Assembly: GCA_905250115.1 (NCBI GenBank)
Contig: CAJNOI010000336.1
Location: forward strand, 1-64,000
DNA: 64,000 nucleotides
From: Adineta steineri
Taxonomy: Eukaryota; Rotifera; Eurotatoria; Adinetida; Adinetidae
Reading direction: 5' to 3'
A program made the translations under genes and the position numbers. Positions within the stretch are counted from its first letter, which is position 1; every line of letters starts with the position of its first letter. Positions 36,901 through 45,167 of the stretch are shown here, piece by piece. Below the pieces are notes generated by a model that saw nothing but the letters and a program-made list of their open reading frames with translations, did no database searches and was not told where the DNA came from.

Positions 36901-39171
36901 TCTGTGATTGATTTTCATGTTCTTTCATAGGTTCAAGTTCGACATAAGAACTTCATTGATTGTATGCATTCTTTGGTTTATATTAACTCATTTAATGAAG
37001 ATGATACAGTTGTACAAATGACACGATGTTCATTTGACATTCATGTTCAAGAAATACTTGGTACATTGTTAGTTGGAGGCACTTTGATTATGCTTCATCC
37101 AAATGGAACGATTGATTTTGATTATTTATCTAAAGTCTTAGAGAATAAACAAATCACATATCTACATACTGTCCCAAGTTTATTACATAGTTTTCTTACC
37201 TCTGTCGAGCAAAATAACAATCCGAGTGTCTTGAAACATCTTCGATCACTTTGCAGCAGTGGTAAGTGACTTTCAAGCAAAGTTCTTTCGCCTATCTAGT
37301 GTATATTTATTATTACAGGTGAACCTTTTTCTGTTCCTTTAATTGATTTGATTGTCAAAATCGGTATAACAAACTGTGTTGTGTGGAATTTGTATGGTCC
37401 AGCTGAAACAACCATAGATTGTACATTTCATCGTGTAAATGTCACAAATAGTAAAGAAAGCATTCCAATTGGTATACCACTTTCGAATTACCGATGTATG
37501 ATTATCAATCAATATCTGCAATCATCTGTTACTTATCAAGAAGGTGAACTGTTTGTGGGAGGAGTGGGTGTATTTGTTGGTTATCTTGGACGTGATGATT
37601 TAACTGCAAAAGCTCTTATTGAAATAGATGGTCAACTATTTTATCGAACAGGTGATCTTGTCCGAATCGATAACAATTGCCTTCTTCATTATCAAGGAAG
37701 AAAAGATCATCAAATCAAATTACGTGGACAACGAATTGAACTTGGTGAAATCGAACGATGTCTACTTAACATTACATCTATTTCTGCTTGTGTTGTCATG
37801 AAGTGGAATGATGATTATTTAGTTGCATATGTTCAAAGTTCCGATTTTAATGAAGAAGAACTACGTCAACATTGTCAATCTCATCTTCCATCACATATGA
37901 TTCCATCTTACTTTATTATACTTGAGAAATTACCTTTGAATCCAAATGGGAAAATAGATCGAAAACAACTTCCATCACCCAATTTTTCTTTATTAACTTT
38001 CTCATCATCCGATAAATCTGATACTACTTTTAATCAGTTTGAAGATCGTATACATACTATCTGGTGTCAAGTTCTTCATTGTAATGAAAATCACATTTCT
38101 GGAACTGCCAGTTTTTTTAGTGCTGGTGGTCATTCACTTCGATTCATTGAGCTTTATTATCGTTACCAGTCATTATTTAACTTTGATACTCAGTCACTCT
38201 CGATTGGCCTCTTTCTTCTGCAACCAACTATTCGACAACATGCACAATTACTTCAAACAATTCCATTCAATGATACGCAGACAACGCAATCGCACACACT
38301 ACATATCAATCAAGGTAAAACATCTTTAAATCAAGAAACGTGCATCCGATATATAAACCCACTGATTTTTCTTGTAGACATTATTTCTTTTCCTCAGGAG
38401 GCCATCTTTCTCGATGAACAAGCTCAAATTTCACATGAAATTGCTACTTATTCGAATTTTTTCCAGCATCCGTTTGTTGTGATCAATGAAAGTTGCGATA
38501 ATATTTTGTTCATTTTGCCGCCTGGCGAGGGGGGTGCCGAAAGCTATTTCAACAACATTGTGCCTCATTTATCGCAATATAAACTGGTAATGTTTAACAA
38601 CTACTATCTTGATCTTAAAGCAAAAAATATGGAAAAAGGCGTCTCGTTCGAGACATTAGCTCCTGTATACATAAAGTATATAAAAGAAATCCAACATGAT
38701 GGTCAATATAACTTTCTAGGCTGGAGTTTTGGTGGCATTTTATCGTTTGAAGTTTCTCGCCAATTGAGTAATGCTGGCGAGAAAGTTGATAATATTTTTA
38801 TGATCGACTCATGCTTTAATGTAAGCAAGGCTTCTTTTGAAACTGGCATAATAGTTAAAGTGGATATTCCAGATTTCATAAACTATTATGTACCGATGAT
38901 AGACAACGAACCATTTGGATTAAGTATAGCTAACAGAAATACAAACATTATATTATTTAAAGCTAACAAGATGGATGAAAGCGTTACATTGAACGATCAG
39001 TTAGAATTATCTTCATACTACGCCAATACTTCATTTAATAATCTTGACACACTAGTGAATCATGAATATATCCAGTTATTTCAAATGTATGGCGATAGCC
39101 ATTCCTCTTGGACATTTAATGAAAAGCAAATTCTCAACATGTGCAACCATATAGCGAGTTTATTAAAATAA
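21966..39171 (+). CDS. Multi-module non-ribosomal peptide synthetase with terminal thioesterase
   Basis: Exons: 21966-23538, 24429-24992, 25055-26145, 26202-26501, 26556-26886, 26944-29460, 31425-31988, 32054-33138, 33195-33494, 33549-33879, 33938-36413 (runs into a 100 N gap), 36514-36520, 36577-36876, 36931-37261, 37319-38314, 38378-39171. About 4,520 residues are visible, plus those in the gap. Domain order is C1-C2-A1-T1-C3-C4-A2-T2-C5-[gap]-A3-T3-TE. The frame stays open across every junction with consistent phases, and A, T and TE motifs are intact, so the gene looks functional. NRPSs activate amino acids as adenylates, hold them as thioesters on the T-domain phosphopantetheine and join them at C domains. 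They are typical of bacteria and fungi; native-style short introns rule out simple contamination. Horizontal origin fits what is known of bdelloids. The substrates and product are unknown. Confidence 0.92.
22026..23500 (+). other. NRPS domain C1 (condensation, N-terminal)
   Basis: Condensation-domain fold marked by SSAQQRIYIHE (motif C1 region) and HHIAFD at residues 171-176. Both His and the Asp of HHxxxDG are kept, but the Gly is Leu. It sits at the extreme N-terminus with no A-T before it, as starter condensation domains that acylate the first residue do, yet it is followed by a second C domain rather than an A domain. The first exon ends two residues past the domain, at NEG. Confidence 0.8.
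24429..25875 (+). other. NRPS domain C2 (condensation, second of pair)
   Basis: Starts immediately after the 890 bp intron with APASYAQARIWLDER and carries FHHALFDFPS, so the two His and the Asp are present and the Gly is replaced by Phe. Later motifs include FLFKLTNGENDLCIG and IGMFVNAIPLRC. It is split by a 62 bp intron at 24993-25054. It precedes A1 directly. Confidence 0.85.
25950..27620 (+). other. NRPS domain A1 (adenylation)
   Basis: Core motifs are visible in order: IIFTSGSTGTPKA (A3), RCSFDIHVQE (A4), NLYGPAEATI (A5), YRTGDL (A7), GRKDHQIKLHGQRIELGEIE (A8) and LPLNPNGKIDRK (A10, catalytic Lys). Four short introns interrupt it, all at the same positions in A2 and A3. Hand alignment to GrsA-Phe gives pocket residues D-I-Q-H-C-S-L-I-D-K, a code I cannot assign to an amino acid. 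Confidence 0.9.
27650..27880 (+). other. NRPS domain T1 (peptidyl carrier)
   Basis: IFTIGGHSLIIIQL holds the Ser (codon within 27744-27755) that would carry 4'-phosphopantetheine. Confidence 0.9.
27930..29460 (+). other. NRPS domain C3 (condensation, first of pair)
   Basis: ASFAQERIYLDEQ and a complete HHAMFDG motif, followed by FLFKLSHGETDLCIS and IGMFVSTLPYR. The C1-type motif SFAQ-R argues for condensation rather than epimerization. The domain ends in NEG at a phase-1 intron, the same boundary as C1. Confidence 0.88.
29568..29926. mobile_element. hAT-type MITE, 359 bp
   Basis: Terminal inverted repeats TAGTGGCGTAACTAG and CTGGTTACGCCACTA match at 14 of 15 positions. They are flanked by GGCTCAGG (29560-29567) and GGGTCAGG (29927-29934), an 8 bp target duplication with one difference. 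Eight-base duplications and TAG/CAG ends are typical of hAT elements. There is no transposase. A poly-G run and short palindromes built on AAAATCGATTTT lie inside. Confidence 0.82.
30699..31319. repeat. Long near-perfect inverted repeat (foldback)
   Basis: The left arm (about 30699-30991) starts ACGAGGGAACTTCACCAACT and the right arm (about 31031-31319) is its close reverse complement, with only a few differences over about 290 bp and a spacer of about 40 bp. No target duplication is visible. It lies inside an NRPS intron, so the pre-mRNA would carry a ~290 bp RNA hairpin. The open frame across the right arm (31190-31378) is not a gene. Confidence 0.9.
31425..32870 (+). other. NRPS domain C4 (condensation, second of pair, His lost)
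   Basis: Starts APASFAQARIWLDER like C2, with the same internal intron (31989-32053). The active-site motif reads FHYALFDFPS: the second His of HHxxxD, the catalytic one in this family, is Tyr. The rest of the fold is retained (IFLFKITNGQMDLCIG). Confidence 0.85.
32930..34600 (+). other. NRPS domain A2 (adenylation)
   Basis: Motifs IFTSGSTGTPKA, RCSFDVHVQE, NTYGPAEATI, YQTGDL, GRKDHQIKLHGQRIELGE and NGKVDRK. Hand-read pocket residues D-V-Q-H-C-G-T-I-D-K differ from A1 and A3 at three positions. A7 has Gln for the usual Arg. The intron at 33880-33937 appears to use a GTCCGT donor. Confidence 0.88.
34640..34870 (+). other. NRPS domain T2 (peptidyl carrier)
   Basis: IFTIGGHSLLMMQL with the attachment Ser in 34738-34749. 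Confidence 0.9.
34930..36413 (+). other. NRPS domain C5 (condensation, first of pair)
   Basis: ASFAQERIYLDEQ and HHAMFDG as in C3. The last ~13 residues and the following intron are hidden by the N run. Confidence 0.85.
36414..36513. other. Assembly gap (100 N)
   Basis: The sequence before the gap is the end of C5; the sequence after is the last seven bases of the exon that precedes A3. By comparison with modules 1 and 2, the end of C5, one long intron and a whole second C domain (about 1.65 kb of coding sequence) should lie here. The round 100 N is therefore probably a placeholder of unknown length. Confidence 0.85.
36514..37980 (+). other. NRPS domain A3 (adenylation)
   Basis: Motifs IIFTSGSTGTPKA, RCSFDIHVQE, NLYGPAETTI, YRTGDL, GRKDHQIKLRGQRIELGE and NGKIDRK. 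Hand-read pocket residues are the same as A1 (D-I-Q-H-C-S-L-I-D-K). The exon lengths of 300 and 331 bp equal those in A1 and A2. Confidence 0.9.
38020..38280 (+). other. NRPS domain T3 (peptidyl carrier)
   Basis: FFSAGGHSLRFIEL holds the attachment Ser (38125-38136). The sequence is diverged from T1 and T2 and leads into the thioesterase rather than a C domain. A 63 bp in-frame GTAAAA...CTTGTAG segment (38315-38377) in the linker is probably an intron. Confidence 0.9.
38480..39171 (+). other. NRPS thioesterase domain
   Basis: Alpha/beta-hydrolase of the type I thioesterase family: FILPPGEGG near the start, nucleophile elbow GWSFGG (38719-38736), MIDSCF where the acid is expected, and GDSHSSW with the His codon at 39100-39102. 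It would release the finished chain from T3 as an acid, lactone or lactam. The gene stops with TAA 230 codons after the domain start. Confidence 0.9.
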
Positions 39172-39427
39172 ATAACAAAGCGCATAAATACGGTAATTTA
39201 GTAATCAATTAACTTTCAAAAAACGAAAGAAAATTTTCACTTTATTTTAGTTTTATTTGCTATTAAATGTATTATTTTGAAATCATCAATATATACGTTT
39301 CTTGGACAGACAATAATCATTTTAGTTTGATTCTTCTAATTTATCTTATTTCTTGTTAGTTATTTTTAATTCTCACTTAAATCTAATAAATATCGGTATT
39401 ATCATTTGTGAAACATCATAAACAAGA
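39172..39427. other. NRPS 3' flank
   Basis: AT-rich 3' flank, no gene seen. Confidence 0.5.
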
Positions 39428-40399
39428 TTAACCCTCAAGCGCCCACCTGGGGTCCACGCGGACCCCAACTAGTTTCATTCTAATGTTTTACATATACGAT
39501 CGCAGATCATATCACACCACTCTAGATATGCTCTAGTGCAGAGTAGTAGAGTATACCATAGAAAGCATTCGCTTATCTCCTTTAGTCTTCTATAAGATAA
39601 ATTACCTTAAAGTACATATATACGCATTTTGCCAACCTGGGGTCCAACCGGACCCCATGATATAACATTAGTTTCTGCTTATTATTTGATTATAAATTTT
39701 TCGTTTTCATAGTTTATACATTTGTCCGCACATATGAAAGTATTCGGTAGCTATCCAATAAATTGTAAAGCATGTCAATGACTTTCTTTTTCAACATACT
39801 TGATGTTGGTACTCTTGCTACTTTTGTGGTATGGGCAATCAAAAACTCTCAATGGAATGAAAAGAAAAACTATCGTCGACGTCTATTTCTAATGGAATTA
39901 GGTCATGATCTTGTTCAATCGCATTTGGATCGATGACGATATCAACCGCAGGCACTTCAAAAGAACGTTCGAATAGCTATGCAAGCAATTGGACTAACAA
40001 TAACTACTTCACAACCAACTATTGGTTCAACAGCTACTGTCAAGCAACGTTGTCATCTTTGTCCAAGAGAGCGTGATCGAAAGGTTATTAGTCACTGTTC
40101 AAGTTGCAATGCTCCCTGTTGTCTAGATCATCACATAGTTGTTTGCACGATTTGTAGTGAAACATTTTTAGGTTAAAAACGGATTATAAGAAAATGTTTT
40201 AAAAATAAAAGATAAAATAACGAAATATAGTTTCCATTCATAAGCTACTAAGTCTGTAAGAGGCAAATTATATACCACATAATGCTATCATAGTATACTA
40301 GTTAAAACGCGTATTATATCTATCTTATTAGCTTGCGGTCCATGCGGACCCCAGGTGGGTAATAAGTGATAGTCCTACAGGTGGGTGCTTGAGGGTTAA
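39428..40399 (+). mobile_element. Internally deleted piggyBac-like element
   Basis: TTAA target duplications (39428-39431 and 40396-40399) flank terminal repeats CCCTCAAGCGCCCACCTG / CCCTCAAGCACCCACCTG (right end read on the minus strand). Subterminal GGGGTCC...GGACCCC palindromes occur near both ends. At 964 bp it is far shorter than an autonomous element and keeps only the 3' end of the transposase. TTAA specificity plus a Cys-rich transposase tail identifies piggyBac. Confidence 0.93.
39773..40176 (+). pseudogene. piggyBac transposase, C-terminal remnant
   Basis: Reads FFNILDVGTLATFVVW and RRRLFLMELGHDLV, typical of the end of the catalytic domain, then an in-frame TGA at about 39935, then a Cys/His-rich C-terminal domain (CHLCPRERDRK, CSSCNAPCC, CTIC). 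The DDD catalytic core upstream is missing, so it cannot transpose by itself. Confidence 0.88.
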
Positions 40400-40510
40400 A
40401 TAAAAACAAATGAAATACTTGCACTGTGTCACTTAATATGAAAGAACTACTGTTCACTCTGATTTTAACGTATTCATAGTATCGTTACCTTTCTTATTAC
40501 TGTTAAATTT

Positions 40511-40590
40511 TAGGGTGTGGGTGAAGAGAAGAATATCATCTACACCCAAAACCACACCTACACTCACACCACACCCTCACAACACACTCA
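40511..40590. repeat. TGTGGG-type foldback hairpin
   Basis: Left arm AGGGTGTGGGTG, right arm ACACTCACACCACACCCTC, around an 'agaagaatatcatctacacc' centre. Same composition as the hairpins at 20606 and 42670, more degraded. Confidence 0.65.
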
Positions 40591-40986
40591 TCAGTACGTT
40601 CTATCAAAAGCACTCATTATCGCTTACCATTTGATCGAAAGAAGCTATTAATTTATCCAGAAAACCTTGAGGGCGTGGGTGTATTTATAAAGTTGATGAG
40701 ATTCAAAGCATCATACGGCGCGTTTCGGCGGTTGCTTAGGCTGTCAATCATCAGGTATGTTTTGGATCTATAACTACATTGATTAGTAATAATGATTCTG
40801 TGCCATAGTTGATGCTTATTTTAACATTTGAAATTGAAAATGATCCTAAGCATTATAGATACTTAAAATCAGTAAACAAAATATCAAACAATTGTATGGT
40901 ACACAGTAATTGTATATTACAGAAAATGTTCGGGTTTTAAAGATCATTCTTTAATTAGATTAACTTTACGTGTAGATGTAAGTTAG

Positions 40987-41055
40987 ATGTGGGTGGGGGT
41001 GTGATTGAGGGATAGCAAAAAGGCACTCATACCCACACGCACACCCACCCACACA
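40987..41055. repeat. TGTGGG-type foldback hairpin
   Basis: Left arm GATGTGGGTGGGGGTGTG, right arm ACCCACACGCACACCCACCC. It ends about five bases before the NRPS fragment begins. Confidence 0.7.
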
Positions 41056-41059
41056 ATAT

Positions 41060-41308
41060 CAGTCTTATCTTCCAACTCATATGATTCCATCACTCTTCAT
41101 CATTCTCAATAATTTTCCACTCAATGCAAATGGAAAAATTGATCGGAAACGTCTTCCACCACTGAGCTTTTCGACTTCAAGTTCTAATGATAATACTAAT
41201 TCACCTATTACCAGACTCGAACAACAATTACAAGATATTTTTAGCCAAGTGTTTCATGTTGAATCTACTTCTGTCGAAGCTTCGTTTAATCAACTGGGTG
41301 CACTCTAA
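41060..41308 (+). pseudogene. NRPS fragment (end of A domain and start of T domain)
   Basis: Reads QSYLPTHMIPSLFIILNNFP, then NANGKIDRKRLPP (motif A10), a Ser/Thr-rich linker and the first helix of a carrier domain, IFSQVFHVESTSVEASFNQLG, where it breaks just before the GGxSL attachment motif and runs into a stop. The sequence is related to, but clearly diverged from, the three copies in the intact gene: the HMIPS..LPLN..NGK frame is shared and the linker is different. It is a relic of a second NRPS or of a lost module. Confidence 0.9.
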
Positions 41309-42669
41309 ATAAAATAGGTATTCTTGGAAACTCAATAACAGTTTCCGAGTTTGCTACTATCGAAACTCATTAAGAGTTTTCGAACACCGGTTTCCGAACT
41401 ATCGAAAATCCATTAAAAACCCGTAGCTATACCATACTCAACCCTCAGTTCGGAAACTTAAAAACGGTGTCCGAATTACTGAAAATCCGTAAATCCAATA
41501 CGTATAAAATACCAGATATTCAGCTCAGCAACTCAGCAGAGGTTTCTAAGCTGAAAATATTTAGTTTATGTGATGCACCTTGCGAACTGTAGCATCGCAC
41601 TCACACCTTGGCCTACACATAATATACTACCTATAGCTGATTCTCTTGGTCAAAGATTTGCGAAATTCCACAAGAAGCACTATAATAAACGAAAATAAAC
41701 TCATAATTACTAATTCAAAATGTATAACTTACCAAATATACGAACATCTTTGAATGAAAATCCAGTTCTAAATAAAAAAGTAAAGGATTAATTCTACTTA
41801 ATTTCTGATTTATATAACTTACTCAGTGAATGAATATCTCTGAGCAAAAACCAAATCCTAAATAAAAAAGAATAATAATAATTATATTTAATTTCTTAAT
41901 TATATAACTCATCTATATTATAATATACAAAGTTTCAGTTCAGGAACTTTAATCTGATTGGTCACAGAACGGAAAAAAATATATATACATATACATATAT
42001 GACTAGACGACGATGACCATCAGTCTACATTGTCCTACTATCCTATACTATTATTATTATCTGCCCATTCATTAGAATAAAATAAGAGAATAAGACAAAA
42101 TAGAATAATAAAATGAAACAAAAGGAAAGAATAAGACATAATAAAATTAAAAAATCTATACTAAAATTTATAAGTTTTCTTCTGAAACGTTTTTTCTTAT
42201 TCAGACTTTTTACATGTATGTCACACCTCAGACTTGAACTTAAGCATTCAACTATCGATCTGCAGGAAGGTGACAGTGGGAAGGAGGAGTGAACAGGGGG
42301 CATGGGTGAGCGTAGAGCACAGGAAGAATATGAGTAAGGAGAACAGGAGTAACTTAGTAAGCAGGATATCAGTGGCGATGAAGGGAAGAGAAATACAGAA
42401 AGAGAATAGTTTAATATTTGAAGTGAACAATTGAATTCAGCTTTCAAGTTTAGCACTACTCATTTTTTATTGAGTCAGTTTTCCTTATAATATGAGATCT
42501 TATCTCTTCACAGGGGCCTCTAGTCAAGTATATGAATATCATTGAACGAAAATCGAATTTTAAATAAAAAGCAGTACAATAATTATTTTTAGTTTTTAAA
42601 TTACATAACTTACTAAGCATATGAATATCTTTGAATGAAAATTTAATTCTAAATAAAAAAAGTAGAATA
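41309..42669. repeat. Repeat-rich non-coding region
   Basis: 41325-41480 has several 'gtttccgaactatcgaaa' related units. A unit of about 85-95 bp containing 'tatgaatatctttgaatgaaaat' and 'ttctaaataaaaaa' recurs near 41720, 41820, 42530 and 42610; the series is interrupted by about 600 bp of unrelated sequence including a purine-rich patch (42260-42420). No supported gene; open frames on both strands around 42043-42456 look like by-products of biased composition. Confidence 0.55.
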
Positions 42670-42741
42670 GGGTGTGGGTGTGGCTGTGGCTGTGAGTGTG
42701 TATTGGGATCAGCACGAAACACCCACACCCACACCCTCAAG
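42670..42741. repeat. TGTGGG-type foldback hairpin
   Basis: Left arm GGTGTGGGTGTGGCTGTGGC in 6 bp register, right arm ACACCCACACCCACACCC then CTCAAG. It lies at the end of the interrupted tandem repeat series. Confidence 0.75.
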
Positions 42742-45167
42742 ATTTTCGTTATCACACTCGATAATTCTAATGCGAAGTTGATGTCAAGAAATACATTTTC
42801 ATGAATTTCAATATTTATACATGTTTGTATTGTTACAATTTGCAGGAGTATCTTTAGTAATTTTGCTACAATGAGAAAGCTGATAATAGGTAGTGGTTCA
42901 TCTTGATAATTAAACAATGATTTATCAGTGTTCTTTCAACATATGTTATTTTAAATTATCGCAAATGTTGAAAAATTTGTGAAAATTTTAGAATTGTTAT
43001 TTCGATATCGAGCCTGGCATCGCATTTCACAGATGAGTCTCGACTTGTATGCTATCTAGTTTTTTTCAGCTATATCTACAGTTTTCTATAGTATGAATAA
43101 AAATAGTTTATCTTTACAAAGAAATATCTGTATGATTCGAAATATTGATTAGAAATCAATAACTGATTTAATTTTAACAAAAAAATTTAAAACCTTTCGA
43201 GATGGAATGGTTTCATCTTCATCCTGTTTCATAGAAGATTGATGCTCTGATATGAGTAATAATTCATTCGAATATTCTATCCAGTTTTACTCCAACATAT
43301 ACTTAATTTGATAAGAACAGTGATACCATTGCAACAAGATGTCATGAATACGAAAAGTATGACAAATAAAATTATAATTTCAATTTTGTGTATATAATAG
43401 AAAAAAATAAAGAACGGTAGTTTCAAATCATGATATGAGTCCGAACAAGTCATTTATATTGGAATACAACTGTTTAATCATAAGAATTCTTCTTAAATGA
43501 ACAACTAATTAGGTTTGTTGTATACGAGATATTAAATGAAGATTGTTTTTTCTAAATCTTAAGTTAATCTTCTACTTTTCCCTAATTCATAGAGGTGAAG
43601 TATATTTTCTTCGAAGAATGATATTCTGATAGAAGATGATTTCAACAAAATGAGATTAATCTATTTGTAAATTGAATAAAGAATTTTTACGTTTTAGTCA
43701 ATGATTTGAAGAATATATATAAACGAACTATGAGTAATAGTTCTTACTTATTGATGAAATTTAAACGATATCTTCTCGTCTAAGATTGTTAATTAAATAG
43801 TATGATTGATAATTACAAGTTGCTGTTATCTTAGGATATCAGAACTTGTATGCCAATATTCAATCGTAATAAATAAAAAAATATAATAGTAACATAGTTA
43901 CCTTTAAGGGAGAAAAAGCGAACTCCTTTACTTTCGAAGTACAGAGAAGTCCACTTTTTTGCCCTTGATTACATTACATACACAGAAAAATGATTCAATA
44001 AATTGAGTTTTCGATTAAAACAAATAGTAACACCAAAGTGATTATTTTTAATATTAAAATAATTCTTCTCTTTTCCAGTATATTATCAATAGTATGCATT
44101 GTTATTTGAAAAAGAAACCTTTTTATACTATTCATTTGTAATTAGGTTCTATGTTTTGACTTTTTGTAAGTTTATTTTGCTCGTATAAACATCGTTAGTA
44201 TTTATCGAACGATGTTTATGTAACAAAATAAAGCTTACGATAAATGACACGTAAGAAAGAGTATTTTATGTTATTTTGATAATATCAAATACTTTTTTCG
44301 TTTTACTGTTCAAAACAAAATTATTTATGTGAATCAATTCAACAATATTTTACTTACTCTCATTTGATATATTAAAGATATAGATAAGTTGTTTTCTTTA
44401 TAATTACTAAAATTTCAGAACTAACAACTTTCAAAGTATTTCATTAGTATAATAAATTACTGCTGAGGTAAGATTATCTTCATTATTAGGACTCTAATTA
44501 ATAATTGAAACATATGAAATAGTAAATGCTTGTGAATATTTTTCTAAAAGAAATAGTGAATTATTCTTAATCATTTACTATATTCTGTTTTTGAAAACAA
44601 CGAACGAATCATACAGCAACGAAAAAAAAAATGTTTTCGAATACATTTTAAAAATTATAAATATACCGTTATTTTTTTCAAATTATTAGGTACTGGTGTC
44701 CTTGAAATTAGTTTTTACGTATTACAAAAAAAACTTCTTTCTTTTCAATCATGTCCATATTATATGTCATATATCATTAGTGAAATAAATTATGGTAAGA
44801 ACAGATTTTTCTTGTAAGGTAAAAACTTGTAGAACTGATGTCACACCCACTATCATTTAAGAATAAGCGTCATCAAAAAGTATAGTTTTACTTCATATCA
44901 TTTTTGATTGTATCTCAAGGAGAGAAAAAAGTAGAAGAGAACGAATAAAATGATATGAGTAATACTACTTATTCACATAAATGTAAGGTAACTACCTGTA
45001 TCTCTAACATCTTTGTCTGTCCTGTTCTGTTTCATGTGTCACGTTTGACTTCCGTTTTGACAGTACATGTTATTATATGACCATAAAAATACAAACATGT
45101 ATTGCTAATAGCCGTTTCGAATAGAATACATAGTCAAAACGAACAAAAAATCATACGAAACACAAAC
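42742..45167. other. Intergenic, AT-rich, no gene seen
   Basis: Two small hairpins: about 43909-43972 (AAGGGAGAAAAAGCGAACTCC pairing with a GAAGTCC...GCCCTT arm) and about 44187-44218 (AAACATCGTT / AACGATGTTT). Otherwise nothing identifiable. Confidence 0.45.

Larger units (their letters stand above)
40400..41059. other. Hairpin-rich spacer
   Basis: Contains two TGTGGG-type hairpins (listed separately), a lone half-arm near 40667-40690 and a GC-richer patch near 40715-40755. No gene. Confidence 0.5.

Noticed and set aside
21966..39171. Bacterial contamination for the NRPS
   Set aside because: AT-rich host-like composition, about 13 short GT-AG introns, and flanks carrying eukaryotic transposons and genes on the same scaffold.
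42043..42456. 137-codon minus-strand frame with Ser/Cys/Leu-rich sequence
   Set aside because: Produced by a purine-rich patch; overlaps a repeat region and has no domain or splice context.
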